This document shows positions 33,704 to 45,010 of a stretch of DNA of 64,000 bases, piece by piece. The notes under the pieces were generated by a model, which made no database searches, was not told the origin of the DNA, and saw only the letters and a program-made list of their open reading frames with translations. The translations under genes and the position numbers were made by a program. The stretch comes from Bradyrhizobium forestalis. Its GTDB lineage: Bacteria > Pseudomonadota > Alphaproteobacteria > Rhizobiales > Xanthobacteraceae. The stretch's first letter is position 1; each line of letters opens with the position of its first letter. Location of the stretch: the NCBI RefSeq assembly GCF_002795245.1, contig NZ_PGVG01000004.1, forward strand, positions 1-64,000, read 5' to 3'.

Positions 33704-34674
33704 GAAGACGGCTTCGGACGGCCGAGCAGGGAGGCCATCTCGTCTTCGAGATTTTCAAAGCTGGTCTTCTCCGCGGCCGGCTTTGCGGGCGGGGCCGGTG
33801 GCGCCGGCGGCTCGCTGCGTGGGCTGCGCGGGGGAGCGGGCGGCGGCTCCGGCGCAACCGGAGGCGCGACCGTTTCGCCGGCCGGGCGGCGCAGCGCAGC
33901 CTCTAGCCGCTGCGCCATTTCGGCGAGATTCTGCTCGGCGCTCGAGGGCGCAGGAGCAGATGCCGGCGGCGGAACGGGCGGAGCCTGCGGCACAGGCGGA
34001 GGAGGCGGTGCTGCAGCGGCGCGCTCGGGGCGTACTGGCGGCATCTTCATCGGCTCGCTCCCGCGCGGCGGACGCGGCATCAGCGGCGGCTCGCCGCGGG
34101 GGACGCGCGGCGGCAGCGGCTCGGGCCGTGGTTCGCGCTCCGGACGTGGCGCGATCGGCTCCGGCGGAAAGCCTCCCAGGGGCGGCTCGCTGCGGCGTTC
34201 GGCCAGTGCAGGAGCAGGTCGGCGCACCTCGTCGGCGAAGGATGGGCGCGCGGGCCGCGGCGGCGGCTCGGGCATTTGCGGCTCGGGATGATCGAGCAGT
34301 TCGGGGCGTGGCGCTTCGTCGGCCCAGCCGCCGGCATCGGGCATGGGGGCGAGGCGCGGCGGTTCGGCGGCGCTCGGACGTTGCGGGAGCTGGTCCCGGC
34401 TGGGCGCGGCGCGAACGATATTGGGCTCGACGACGATGTCGGTCGGGCCGCCGATCATCAGCAGGTGCTCGACATTGTCACGCCGGACCAGCACCAGCCG
34501 GCGTCGGCCGTCGACCGCGGCAGCGTCGATCACGGCGAGGCGGGGCATCCGGCCGCGCTGGGAGTTGGCGCCGATCCGGCTAGAGGCGAATCGGCGAACC
34601 AGCCAAGCAGCGACGCCGATCAACGCCAGAACGACGATGAACGCGACGATGAAGGTAATAGGGCTGCCTTGCAT
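33700..34674 (-). CDS. fliO: FliO-like flagellar biosynthesis protein
   Basis: Protein of 324 residues: a single membrane segment near residues 7-29 (ITFIVAFIVVLALIGVAAWLV), a short FliO-type cytoplasmic domain (RLAVIDAAAVDGRRRLVLVR, NVEHLLMIGGPTDIVVE), then an exceptionally long Pro/Arg/Glu-rich tail of about 220 residues ending ENLEDEMASLLGRPKPS. FliO assists FliP assembly. The overlap with fliP supports the call. ATG 34674 is preferred to an upstream TTG. A weak sigma-54-like GG-N10-GC (GGGCACGAGAAAAGC, minus strand) lies at 34695-34709. Confidence 0.88.
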   Translation of the reverse strand: MQGSPITFIVAFIVVLALIGVAAWLVRRFASSRIGANSQRGRMPRLAVIDAAAVDGRRRLVLVRRDNVEHLLMIGGPTDIVVEPNIVRAAPSRDQLPQRPSAAEPPRLAPMPDAGGWADEAPRPELLDHPEPQMPEPPPRPARPSFADEVRRPAPALAERRSEPPLGGFPPEPIAPRPEREPRPEPLPPRVPRGEPPLMPRPPRGSEPMKMPPVRPERAAAAPPPPPVPQAPPVPPPASAPAPSSAEQNLAEMAQRLEAALRRPAGETVAPPVAPEPPPAPPRSPRSEPPAPPAPPAKPAAEKTSFENLEDEMASLLGRPKPSS

Positions 34675-34941
34675 ACTTGTCCCCGACAAATGGCGCTTTT
34701 CTCGTGCCCATGGTCAGTTTACCGACCACCGGCGGACGATGCCCCAAACTGCGATTTCTTAACGTTCCACGGCAAGTTTTGCCGTCCCCAACTCTTAATA
34801 ACCTATGAATCGCCCGATCCAAAACGACTTCTTGCCCTGTCCACGCGCCGCCAAACGGTTGGGTTAACGCCACTTTTCGCCGCGTAGAATCACGGGGCGC
34901 AAGATCGTGCCTCGCTCGGGGGGCATGCGTTAGCAGGGGCC
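34675..34941. other. Divergent fliO/flgB intergenic region
   Basis: No gene is seen. TTAA motifs occur at 34758, 34797 and 34864 without N7 spacing. The region must contain the promoters of fliO-fliP and, with the CtrA box at 34942, of flgB. Confidence 0.5.
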
Positions 34942-34958
34942 TTAACCAGCTGTTAACC
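34942..34958 (+). promoter_or_regulatory. Perfect CtrA box before flgB
   Basis: TTAACCAGCTGTTAACC: two TTAACC-type half-sites at N7 spacing, 63 bases before the flgB ATG. It is the best consensus match in the window. Confidence 0.75.
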
Positions 34959-35020
34959 ATACAGGCGGCAAATTCTGCCTAGCTTCGGACACAAGTCCGA
35001 CGGCGGAAGGAGCCGCAACG

Positions 35021-35425
35021 ATGTCCATCAACGACCTCCCGGTGCTGTCGGCGCTTCGCACCAAGATGCAGTGGCACCAGGAGCGCCAGCGCGTCCTGTC
35101 CGAGAACGTCTCCAATTCCGACACGCCCAAATTCCGGCCGCGCGACCTGGTCGAGCCCAAGCTCGACAAGACCGGCGCCGTCACGGGCTCCATGGGCCCT
35201 CTGGCCCTGGCCCGGACCAGCGCCTCGCACATGACGCCGCTAGGTGCGGCTTCCGCCTTCGACCAGAACAAGAATGCGGGCTTTGAGACCCGTCCTGCGG
35301 GCAATGCCGTCAATCTCGAGGAGGAGATGATGAAGGCCGCCAGCAACCAGATGGACTATGCGGCCGCGACCTCGCTCTACTCGAAGAGCCTGCACCTGCT
35401 CAAGACCGCGATCGGCAAGGGTTAG
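35021..35425 (+). CDS. flgB: Proximal rod protein FlgB
   Basis: FlgB (134 residues), the rod subunit that joins the MS ring. Motifs: LSALRTKMQWHQERQRVLSE, NVSNSDTPKFRPRDL, and the C-terminal VNLEEEMMKAASNQMDYAAA. Good ribosome site GGCGGAAGGAGCC. First gene of flgB-flgC-fliE-fliQ-fliR-flhB. Confidence 0.96.
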   Translation: MSINDLPVLSALRTKMQWHQERQRVLSENVSNSDTPKFRPRDLVEPKLDKTGAVTGSMGPLALARTSASHMTPLGAASAFDQNKNAGFETRPAGNAVNLEEEMMKAASNQMDYAAATSLYSKSLHLLKTAIGKG

Positions 35426-35461
35426 GCGTGATCGGGGAACCAGGAGAGCCAGAGGTGCATC

Positions 35462-35887
35462 ATGGCGAATGACAGCAGTGACTTTGCCCGCTCGATGGCA
35501 ATCGCCACCTCCGGCCTGCGCGCGCAGGCCGGGCGCATGCGGGTGATCTCGGAGAACATCGCGAATGCCGATTCGACGGCGCAGACCGCCGGCGGCGATC
35601 CCTACCGGCGCAAGGTTCCGACCTTCTCCTCCGCGCTCGACCGTACGCTCGAGGCGCAGGTCGTCACGCTCGGCCGGATCAAGCCCGACCAGTCCGCTTT
35701 CCGCGTCAAATACGAGCCGAACAATCCCGCCGCGGATGCGAGCGGCAACGTCAAATATCCCAACGTGAACTCGGTGGTCGAGATGACCGACATGCGCGAC
35801 GCGCAGCGGTCCTACGAGGCCAATCTGAACATCATCAGTGCGACGCGCCGGATGATCCAGCGCACGCTCGACATCCTCAAGAGCTGA
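35462..35887 (+). CDS. flgC: Proximal rod protein FlgC
   Basis: FlgC (141 residues): ARSMAIATSGLRAQAGRMRV, SENIANADSTAQTAGGDPYR, YPNVNSVVEMTDMRDAQRSY and a C-terminal helix that closes the coiled coil with the N-terminal one. It is 36 bases downstream of flgB and 16 bases before fliE. Confidence 0.96.
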   Translation: MANDSSDFARSMAIATSGLRAQAGRMRVISENIANADSTAQTAGGDPYRRKVPTFSSALDRTLEAQVVTLGRIKPDQSAFRVKYEPNNPAADASGNVKYPNVNSVVEMTDMRDAQRSYEANLNIISATRRMIQRTLDILKS

Positions 35888-35903
35888 ACAGGACATTTGA
35901 GCC

Positions 35904-36212
35904 ATGGCATCACCGACAATTGCCGCCAACGCCTATGCCAATCTTGCCCGCGTGCTGGAGAACAGCGGTGCGAGCAAAGGCAGCGAAGCCAGCGGGCAGT
36001 CCTTCGCTTCGCTGCTGAAAGACGCCGTCGGCAGCGTCATGGAGTCCGGCCGCAAATCCGACGCGCAGACGGTGGCGATGGCCGCCGGCAAGGCCAACGT
36101 GATGGACGTGGTGACGGCGGTCGCAGACACCGATGTCGCGGTGTCCACGCTGGTCTCGGTGCGCGACCGCGTGATCGCGGCGTATGAAGACATCATGAAG
36201 ATGCCGATCTGA
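35904..36212 (+). CDS. fliE: Flagellar hook-basal body adaptor FliE
   Basis: FliE (102 residues) links MS ring and rod. Motifs: FASLLKDAVGSVMESGRKSD, ANVMDVVTAVADTDVAVSTL and RDRVIAAYEDIMKMPI at the end, as is standard for the family. Confidence 0.95.
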   Translation: MASPTIAANAYANLARVLENSGASKGSEASGQSFASLLKDAVGSVMESGRKSDAQTVAMAAGKANVMDVVTAVADTDVAVSTLVSVRDRVIAAYEDIMKMPI

Positions 36213-36219
36213 CGAGGTT

Positions 36220-36316
36220 GTCATTCCGGGGCGGTGCGAAGCACCGAACTAAGGTGCGCAATTGCGCACCTGAGAATCTCGAGATTCCGGGTTCTCGCTT
36301 CGCGAGCCCCGGAATG
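36220..36316. repeat. Palindromic intergenic repeat (GTCATTCCGG type)
   Basis: GTCATTCCGGGGC...GCCCCGGAATGAC outer arms, with inner GGTGCGCAATTGCGCACC perfect palindrome. Inserted between fliE and fliQ inside what is otherwise one operon. Confidence 0.8.
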
Positions 36317-36345
36317 ACGGAATTGACTGGAAGCGAGAATTCAAA

Positions 36346-36609
36346 ATGACCGGACCCGAGACCCTCGACGTCGCGCGTGATGCGATCTGGACCATTGTGA
36401 TCGTGTCGTCGCCGCTGATGGTGGTCGGCCTCGTGGTCGGTGTCATCGTGTCGCTGTTCCAGGCGCTGACGCAGATCCAGGAGCAGACGCTGATCTACGT
36501 GCCGAAGATTCTGGCCATCTTCGCCACTATGCTATTGGCGCTGCCGTTCATGGCCGACTCGCTTCACGCCCACATGCTGCGGATCTCGTCGCGAATCATC
36601 GGCGGCTGA
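36346..36609 (+). CDS. fliQ: Flagellar export protein FliQ
   Basis: FliQ (87 residues), export gate subunit with two membrane helices: WTIVIVSSPLMVVGLVVGVI and PKILAIFATMLLALPFMADS, joined by SLFQALTQIQEQTLIYVPKI. Family length is about 88. Confidence 0.96.
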   Translation: MTGPETLDVARDAIWTIVIVSSPLMVVGLVVGVIVSLFQALTQIQEQTLIYVPKILAIFATMLLALPFMADSLHAHMLRISSRIIGG

Positions 36610-36626
36610 GGCAAGATGCGTGAACC

Positions 36627-37397
36627 ATGCGCATCGACGTCTCGCTGCTGCCGGCGCTCGCCGCTGCTTTCATGCTCGCCTTCGCCCGGGTCGGCGCGAT
36701 GGTGATGCTGCTGCCGGGCCTGGGCGAGACCAACATCCCGATGCGGATCAAGCTGTCGATCGCGCTGCTGCTCACGCTGATCATCCTTCCCTTGCATCGC
36801 AACGCCTATCAGGTCGACATGGGTTCGCTGGCGCCGCTGCTGGTGCTGATGCTGCATGAGATTGCGATCGGCATTGTGCTCGGCGCAACCGCGCGCGTGA
36901 CGCTGTCGGCGCTCCAGGTCGCGGGATCCGTGATCGCGCAGCAGATGGGGCTCGGCTTCGTCACCTCGGTCGATCCGACGCAGGGACAGCAGGGCGTGCT
37001 GGTTGGCAACTTCCTGACCATGCTGGGAGTGACGCTGCTGTTCGCCACCGACAGCCATCATTTGGTGATCGCGGCGCTGAACGACAGCTACACCATCTTC
37101 TCGCCGGGCGAGACGGTATCGAGCGGCGACGTCGCCTCGCTGGCGACGCGCGCCTTCGCCGCCGCGTTCCGCCTCGGCTTGCAGCTCTCCGGACCGTTCC
37201 TGGTGTTCGGCCTCGTCTTCAACATCGGGTTGGGTGTGCTGGCGCGGCTGATGCCGCAGATGCAGGTCTATTTCGTCGGCGTGCCGCTGTCGATCTTCGC
37301 AGGCTTCCTGGTGCTCGCCGTGGTGCTCACCGCGATGATGGGCACGTTTCTCGACTATTTCATCGGTGTCATGCACCAGATGATGCCGCTCAAGTAA
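36627..37397 (+). CDS. fliR: Flagellar export protein FliR
   Basis: FliR (256 residues), export gate subunit with six predicted membrane helices; AFARVGAMVMLLPGLGETNI at the N-terminus and ARLMPQMQVYFVGVPLSIFA near the C-terminus are diagnostic. 17 bases after fliQ and 13 before flhB. Confidence 0.96.
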   Translation: MRIDVSLLPALAAAFMLAFARVGAMVMLLPGLGETNIPMRIKLSIALLLTLIILPLHRNAYQVDMGSLAPLLVLMLHEIAIGIVLGATARVTLSALQVAGSVIAQQMGLGFVTSVDPTQGQQGVLVGNFLTMLGVTLLFATDSHHLVIAALNDSYTIFSPGETVSSGDVASLATRAFAAAFRLGLQLSGPFLVFGLVFNIGLGVLARLMPQMQVYFVGVPLSIFAGFLVLAVVLTAMMGTFLDYFIGVMHQMMPLK

Positions 37398-37410
37398 CAG
37401 GGGTCGATCG

Positions 37411-38490
37411 ATGGCGGAAGACAACGATCCCGAAAGTCAAACAGAAGACCCGACGCAAAAGCGCCTCGACGATGCGCTCGAACGCGGCGACGTCGCCAAG
37501 AGCCAGGAGATCAACACCTGGTTCATGATGGCGGGTGGCACGCTCGTGGTCTCGACCTTCTCGGGCTCGGTCGGCAGCGGGCTGCTGACGCCGATGCGCA
37601 ACCTGCTGGCCAATTCCTGGATGATCAAGACCGACGGCAGGGCCCTGCTCGCGCTGATGCAGCAGATCGAGTTCGCCGTGCTTGCAGCGATCGGTGTGCC
37701 ACTCTTGATGCTGGTGCTGGCGGCCATCGCCGGCAACATGCTCCAGCACCGCCTGGTCTGGTCGGCCGAATCCCTGAAACCCAAATTCAACAAGATTTCG
37801 CCCGGCGCCGGCTTCAAGCGCATCTTCGGCAAGCAGGCGGCCGCCAATTTTCTCAAAGGCATCGGCAAGCTGATCGCCCTCAGCGTGGTCATGACCATGA
37901 TCCTGTGGCCGGAGCGGCATCGCATGGAGGCGATGGTCAGGCTCGATCCGGCCGCCATGCTCGGCGCCAGCACCAGCATGACCATCCATCTGCTCGGCGC
38001 GGTGGTCGCGGCACTCGCGATCGTCGCCATCGCCGACTATTTCTTCCAGTACCGCAGCTGGTTCCAGCGCCAGAAGATGTCGCTTCAGGAGATCAAGGAA
38101 GAGTTCAAGCAGTCCGAAGGCGACCCGCACATCAAGGGCAAGATCAGGCAGTTGCGGCAGCAGCGCGCCAAGAAGCGCATGATGGCTGCGGTTCCCAAGG
38201 CGTCGGTGATCATCACCAACCCCACCCACTATTCGGTGGCGCTGTCCTACGAGCGCGGCATGACCGCGCCGATCTGCGTCGCCAAGGGCGTCGACAACCT
38301 CGCCTTCAAGATCCGGGAGATCGCGCGCGAGCACGACATCCCGATCGTCGAGAACGTGCCGCTGGCCCGTGCACTCTACGCCACCGTCGACATCGACCAG
38401 GAAATCCCGACCGAGCACTACCATGCGGTCGCCGAGGTGATCGGCTACGTCATGCGGCTGAAGCGCGGATTCAGCGCCGGGCGGGGATAA
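37411..38490 (+). CDS. flhB: Flagellar export switch protein FlhB
   Basis: FlhB (359 residues): four membrane helices and the C-terminal autocleavage domain with NPTH at residues 270-273 (VIITNPTHYSVALSYE). Cleavage between Asn and Pro switches export specificity from rod/hook to filament. N-terminal SQTEDPTQKRLDDALERGDV is typical. Confidence 0.97.
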   Translation: MAEDNDPESQTEDPTQKRLDDALERGDVAKSQEINTWFMMAGGTLVVSTFSGSVGSGLLTPMRNLLANSWMIKTDGRALLALMQQIEFAVLAAIGVPLLMLVLAAIAGNMLQHRLVWSAESLKPKFNKISPGAGFKRIFGKQAAANFLKGIGKLIALSVVMTMILWPERHRMEAMVRLDPAAMLGASTSMTIHLLGAVVAALAIVAIADYFFQYRSWFQRQKMSLQEIKEEFKQSEGDPHIKGKIRQLRQQRAKKRMMAAVPKASVIITNPTHYSVALSYERGMTAPICVAKGVDNLAFKIREIAREHDIPIVENVPLARALYATVDIDQEIPTEHYHAVAEVIGYVMRLKRGFSAGRG

Positions 38491-38645
38491 AATGCCCGAA
38501 AAGTACCGGAAATGGCCGTAATCTGGGAATCAGCGTACCTTTCGCCCCTGCTGCCCTTGCACCTCAGGGTCCGATTCAGGCAGGGAGGACCCCACGCGCC
38601 CCGTAGCGCGTTGATTCTCTGCCGACAGGCTGCGCCAGCTCGAGA

Positions 38646-41225
<2,580 letters not shown>

Positions 41226-41469
41226 GGGCTCCGCCGCATTCGCCGCCATTGCCGCGACGGGGAACAGCGGAAACTCGCCCCTAAAACCGCCGGTAACCAG
41301 CGACCATTGTTCCCGCCCGCTTCGGGCCCAAATCCCCGCCAGATATGGGCTTTTGCCACATTCCCCGCGACTGAGGGCCGCAGCCACAAGGTCCGAAACC
41401 GGCTTCACTTTTCGGGAAGTCTGCCCATCTTAGGCGCACCTCCCCATGCCGGGGATTTGGGAAACGCAC

Positions 41470-42471
41470 ATGACTTTCTCGCTACGCTCCCGCAATCTCT
41501 TCAAGACGATCGCCGTCGTGCTGGCGCTTGCGCTGCCGACTGCGCTGGCGATCTCGTCCGCCGACGCGCGCGTTGGTGGTGGCATGTCGTCGGGTTCGCG
41601 CGGCTCGCGCACCTATTCGGCGCCGCCTTCGACCACGACCGCGCCGGGCTCAACCTCGCAGTTCAACCGCACCTACACCCAGCCGGGCGCAGGCATGAAT
41701 TCGGCTGCTTCCGCGCCCGCGCGCGGTGGCCTGTTCGGCCGCGGCGGCGGTTTCCTGGGCGGCCTTGCGGCGGGCTTCCTCGGCGCCGGCCTGCTCGGCA
41801 TGCTGTTCGGCGGCGGCCTGTTCGGGGGCCTCGGCGGCCTGTCCTCGATCCTCGGCCTGATCATCCAGATCGCGCTGGTGGTGCTCGTGGTGCGGCTGGC
41901 AATGTCCTGGTGGCAGCGCCGTCACGCCCCGCGGGCGGCTTATGCCAATGCTGATGCAGGCGCAGCGCCTGGACCGCAGACGAACTATCGCAGCGGTCTT
42001 GCTGGTGGACTTGGCAGTGGACTTGGCAGTGGACTTGGCGGCTTCGGCTTCGGCGCCAACAACGCGCCGCTCGAGATCAAGCCTGATGACTACGAGGCGT
42101 TCGAGCGGCTGCTCGGCGAGATCCAAGCCGCCTGGTCGAACGAGGACGTGGCCAAGCTGCACACGCTCGCGACGCCGGAAATGGTCTCCTATTTCGAGCA
42201 GGATCTTGCGCAAAACCGCGCGCGCAACGTCGTCAACAAGGTCACCAACGTGAAATTGTTGCAGGGCGACCTCGCGGAATCCTGGCGCGAAGGCGAGACC
42301 GACTACGCCACGGTGGCGCTGCGCTTTGCGCTCACCGATAAGACGGTCGACCGCAACACCGGCGCGATCGTCGCCGGCAGCGAGCAGCCGGGCGAGGCGA
42401 CCGAGATCTGGACCTTCGCCCGCCGGCCGGGCACCGGCTGGGAACTGTCGGCGATCCAGCAGACCAACTGA
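41470..42471 (+). CDS. Tim44-like domain protein
   Basis: Protein of 333 residues: signal peptide (residues 1-33, ALALPTALAISSADA), a Ser/Gly-rich segment, glycine-rich membrane region (GGGFLGGLAAGFLGAGLLGM then LIIQIALVVLVVRLAMSWW), and a C-terminal Tim44-like domain (DYEAFERLLGEIQAAWSNED, EMVSYFEQDLAQNRARNVVN, TEIWTFARRPGTGWELSAIQ). This is the common alphaproteobacterial exported Tim44-like protein of uncertain role. A run of GLGSGLGSGLGG arises from a 12-bp tandem repeat. Confidence 0.88.
   Translation: MTFSLRSRNLFKTIAVVLALALPTALAISSADARVGGGMSSGSRGSRTYSAPPSTTTAPGSTSQFNRTYTQPGAGMNSAASAPARGGLFGRGGGFLGGLAAGFLGAGLLGMLFGGGLFGGLGGLSSILGLIIQIALVVLVVRLAMSWWQRRHAPRAAYANADAGAAPGPQTNYRSGLAGGLGSGLGSGLGGFGFGANNAPLEIKPDDYEAFERLLGEIQAAWSNEDVAKLHTLATPEMVSYFEQDLAQNRARNVVNKVTNVKLLQGDLAESWREGETDYATVALRFALTDKTVDRNTGAIVAGSEQPGEATEIWTFARRPGTGWELSAIQQTN
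42005..42040 (+). repeat. 12-bp tandem repeat in Tim44-like gene
   Basis: Three copies of GTGGACTTGGCA (the last ends G), coding GLGS repeats in frame. Confidence 0.9.
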
Positions 42472-42490
42472 TCGCTTGGAGATTGAAGAC

Positions 42491-42528
42491 AAAGGCGTCG
42501 TGCTTGCCGCACGGCGCCTTTTTCTTTT
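42491..42528 (+). terminator. Terminator of Tim44-like gene
   Basis: Stem AAAGGCGTCGTGC / GCACGGCGCCTTT (one G-T pair), loop TTGCC, followed by TTCTTTT. 20 bases after the stop. Confidence 0.85.
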
Positions 42529-42616
42529 GGTCGTCTCGTGTCGCGGGATGGGAATAAGCGGGTGCGCCTCGGGTTGAAGTCAGGCGGCGAACAAAAAACA
42601 CTCCTGGGAGGACAAG

Positions 42617-43297
42617 ATGCTCCGTATCGAGAGATCCGTGACGATTTCAGGGTTCGCGCTCACGTTGGCCTTGCTCGCGGCACCTTCGGCGCACGCGCAA
42701 TCAACTGACATGACGTTCTTCGTGACCTCCAACGGCCCGGGCAAGGGCGCCGATCTCGGCGGCCTGGAGGGAGCCGATGCGCAGTGCCAGAAGCTCGCTC
42801 AGGCCGCCGGCACCGGCACCAAGACCTGGCGCGCCTATCTCTCGACGCAGGCCGCCGACGGCAAGCCGGCCGTCAACGCGCGCGACCGCATCGGCAAGGG
42901 ACCGTGGCAGAACGCCAAGGGCGCGGTCATCGCCAAGGACGTTGCCGACCTGCACAGCGCGGCCAACAACCTCACCAAGCAGACCGCGCTCAGCGAGAAG
43001 GGCGAGGGGATCAATGGTGTCGGCGACCAGCCAAATCGGCACGACATTCTCACGGGATCTCAACCAGACGGTACGGCGTTTGCCGGTCCGGACGATCGCA
43101 CCTGCAAGAATTGGACATCGAGCACGCAAGGTGCCGCGATGGTCGGCCACCTCGATCGACGGGGCCTGCGCGACGACGAGCCCTCGAAATCCTGGAACAG
43201 CTCTCACCCCTCGCGCGGTCCCGATGGCGGCTGCTCGCAGGCCGATCTGAAGAGCACCGGCGGCGATGGCCTGTTGTATTGTTTCGCGGCGAATTGA
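42617..43297 (+). CDS. Secreted lectin-like protein
   Basis: Protein of 226 residues with a signal peptide (residues 1-28, LLAAPSAHAQ) and a domain resembling the DUF1554/collagen-endostatin-like C-type lectin fold: TFFVTSNGPGKGADLGGLEG, ADAQCQKLAQAAGTGTKTWRAYLST, RIGKGPWQNAKG, DILTGSQPDGTAF, CKNWTSSTQGAAMVGHLDR, and Cys residues near the C-terminus (GGCSQADL, LLYCFAAN). Probably periplasmic or extracellular carbohydrate- or surface-binding. A strong GGGAGGACAAG ribosome site precedes the ATG. Isolated gene. Confidence 0.82.
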   Translation: MLRIERSVTISGFALTLALLAAPSAHAQSTDMTFFVTSNGPGKGADLGGLEGADAQCQKLAQAAGTGTKTWRAYLSTQAADGKPAVNARDRIGKGPWQNAKGAVIAKDVADLHSAANNLTKQTALSEKGEGINGVGDQPNRHDILTGSQPDGTAFAGPDDRTCKNWTSSTQGAAMVGHLDRRGLRDDEPSKSWNSSHPSRGPDGGCSQADLKSTGGDGLLYCFAAN

Positions 43298-43322
43298 ATT
43301 AAGGAGCGAAGCTCGCTCCACT

Positions 43323-43403
43323 CGTCATTGCGCGCGAAGCGAAGCAATCCAGAATCTTTCCGTGGAGACACTCTGGATGGCTTCGCTTGCGCTCGCAATG
43401 ACG
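43323..43403. repeat. Palindromic repeat (CGTCATTGCG type)
   Basis: CGTCATTGCGCGCGAAGCGA ... TCGCTTGCGCTCGCAATGACG with CCAGA/TCTGG pairing inside. Same family as the element at 46101. Confidence 0.8.
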
Positions 43404-43494
43404 GAGTGTCGAGGGCCGTTCCGTCTCGCCCTCACGGAACCCCGAGCCGCATGCTACATTGGTCCGATCGCTCCCACGTTCACGGACCCCTCCC

Positions 43495-44202
43495 ATGAAG
43501 TACGAGCTCTACTACTGGCCCGAGATCCAGGGCCGCGGCGAATATGTGCGGCTGGCGCTGGAGGAGGCGGGGGCCGCTTACGTCGATGTCGCGCGCGGCC
43601 CGCGCGGAACGGCTGCGATGATGAAGATGATGGACGCGCATAGGGGCACGCCGCCCTTTGCGCCGCCGTTCCTGAAAGCGGGCAAGCTCGTCATCGGCCA
43701 GACTGCCAACATCCTGCTCTATCTCGGCGCCCGCCACTCGCTTGCGCCGAAGACGGAAGCTGGCAGGCTCTGGGTGCACCAGCTCCAGCTCACCATCACC
43801 GACCTCGTCGTCGAGATCCACGACACCCATCATCCGCTCGGGCCCTCGCTCTATTATGAGGACCAGAAGGCGCCGGCGAAGAAGCGCACGGCCGAGTTCT
43901 GGGACGAGCGCGTGCCGAAATATCTCGGCTATTTCGAGCAGCTTCTCGCCGAGAGCGGCGGCACCTATGTCACCGGTCGCCGCCTGACTTACGTCGACCT
44001 CTCGCTGTTCCAGATCGTCGACGGGCTGCGTTATGCCTTCCCGAAGCGCATGAAGGCGTTCGAGGGAGACATCCCGGGCCTGGTCGGCCTGCACGACCGC
44101 ATCGCCGCGCGGCCGCATATCAAGGCCTATCTCGAAAGCGAGCGCCGCATTCCGTTCAATGAGCAGGGCATCTTCCGCCGCTATCGCGAGCTGGATGACT
44201 GA
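43495..44202 (+). CDS. Glutathione S-transferase
   Basis: GST of 235 residues. N-terminal thioredoxin-like domain with ELYYWPEIQGRGEYVRLALE and QTANILLYLGARHSLAP (glutathione site), then the alpha-helical C-terminal domain with TYVTGRRLTYVDLSLFQIVD and LHDRIAARPHIKAYLESERR. Similar to the sigma/alpha-like GSTs with a catalytic Tyr near the N-terminus (Tyr 6 or 7). Substrate unknown. Confidence 0.92.
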   Translation: MKYELYYWPEIQGRGEYVRLALEEAGAAYVDVARGPRGTAAMMKMMDAHRGTPPFAPPFLKAGKLVIGQTANILLYLGARHSLAPKTEAGRLWVHQLQLTITDLVVEIHDTHHPLGPSLYYEDQKAPAKKRTAEFWDERVPKYLGYFEQLLAESGGTYVTGRRLTYVDLSLFQIVDGLRYAFPKRMKAFEGDIPGLVGLHDRIAARPHIKAYLESERRIPFNEQGIFRRYRELDD

Positions 44203-44221
44203 TGGTCCTGATGATCTGGCC

Positions 44222-44896
44222 TCACCAGACGCCCGGCACCAGGCGATAGCGCACCCGCGCCGCATAATCGGTATAGCCCGGCAGGCCCTCGCGCAGCGTG
44301 CGCTCCTCGATAGGGATGCGGACCGCGAACAAGGCGATGAAGAGCGGCATCATCGCAAGTCCCCACCACGACCCCAGCAGCAACGGCACGCCGGTGAAGA
44401 ACAGGACCATGCCGCTGTACATGGGATGGCGGACATAGGCGTAGGGACCGGTCGAGATCACGTGCTGCGCGCGCTCGGCTTGCAGCTTCACCACGGGCGC
44501 GGCGAACGAGTTCTCGCGGAAGACCCACATGGTGAACAGTGTCGAAGCCAGGAACAGCCCGAGGCCGAGCACCTGCAACGCGGCCGGCATGTCGGAGGAT
44601 TGAACGCGCCGGTCGAGCCCCATCACGACCAGCCAAGCCAGCATTGCGACGACGAAGAGGGTCATGAACATCTTGTCGGCGGCGGGCTGATCTTTTTGCA
44701 GGACCGGTCGCAGACGTTCGGCGAGCAGCGCCGGATCGATCCGGTAGAGCCACCAGCCGCAGAGCGGGCCGAGCAGCGCGGAGGTGGCGAGGAACGTCCA
44801 GGCCGCCGGCCATTGCAATGTTCCGGCGCACGCGAACAGCAGCGCGCCCATTGCGACGACGAAGACTGTGTTCTGCAACAGCAGCCGTGCGATCAT
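44222..44896 (-). CDS. Isoprenylcysteine methyltransferase-like membrane protein
   Basis: Protein of 224 residues with about five membrane helices and the phospholipid/isoprenylcysteine methyltransferase signature: HVISTGPYAYVRHPMYSGMV and IEERTLREGLPGYTDYAARV. Proteins of this group use S-adenosylmethionine at the membrane; the substrate in bacteria is generally unknown. It is divergent from the ArsR regulator at 45011, whose operator lies between them. Confidence 0.88.
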   Translation of the reverse strand: MIARLLLQNTVFVVAMGALLFACAGTLQWPAAWTFLATSALLGPLCGWWLYRIDPALLAERLRPVLQKDQPAADKMFMTLFVVAMLAWLVVMGLDRRVQSSDMPAALQVLGLGLFLASTLFTMWVFRENSFAAPVVKLQAERAQHVISTGPYAYVRHPMYSGMVLFFTGVPLLLGSWWGLAMMPLFIALFAVRIPIEERTLREGLPGYTDYAARVRYRLVPGVW

Positions 44897-44975
44897 GCGC
44901 AGGATCCCGGGATGGCCGCGCGCATATTGGTCCCACTATCCGGCAAAGATGCGGTCAGACGTCGCCGGAATGCCG

Positions 44976-45006
44976 TTGACAAACATATAAGTATTTACTT
45001 ATATGT
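44976..45006 (+). promoter_or_regulatory. Promoter with embedded 24-bp palindrome (ArsR operator)
   Basis: -35 TTGACA at 44976-44981, 17-base spacer, -10 TTATAT at 44999-45004. A perfect inverted repeat, ACATATAAGTA-TT-TACTTATATGT at 44983-45006, covers spacer and -10. The ATG at 45011 is six bases after the -10, so the transcript should start at or next to the start codon. Confidence 0.8.
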
Positions 45007-45010
45007 ATTC

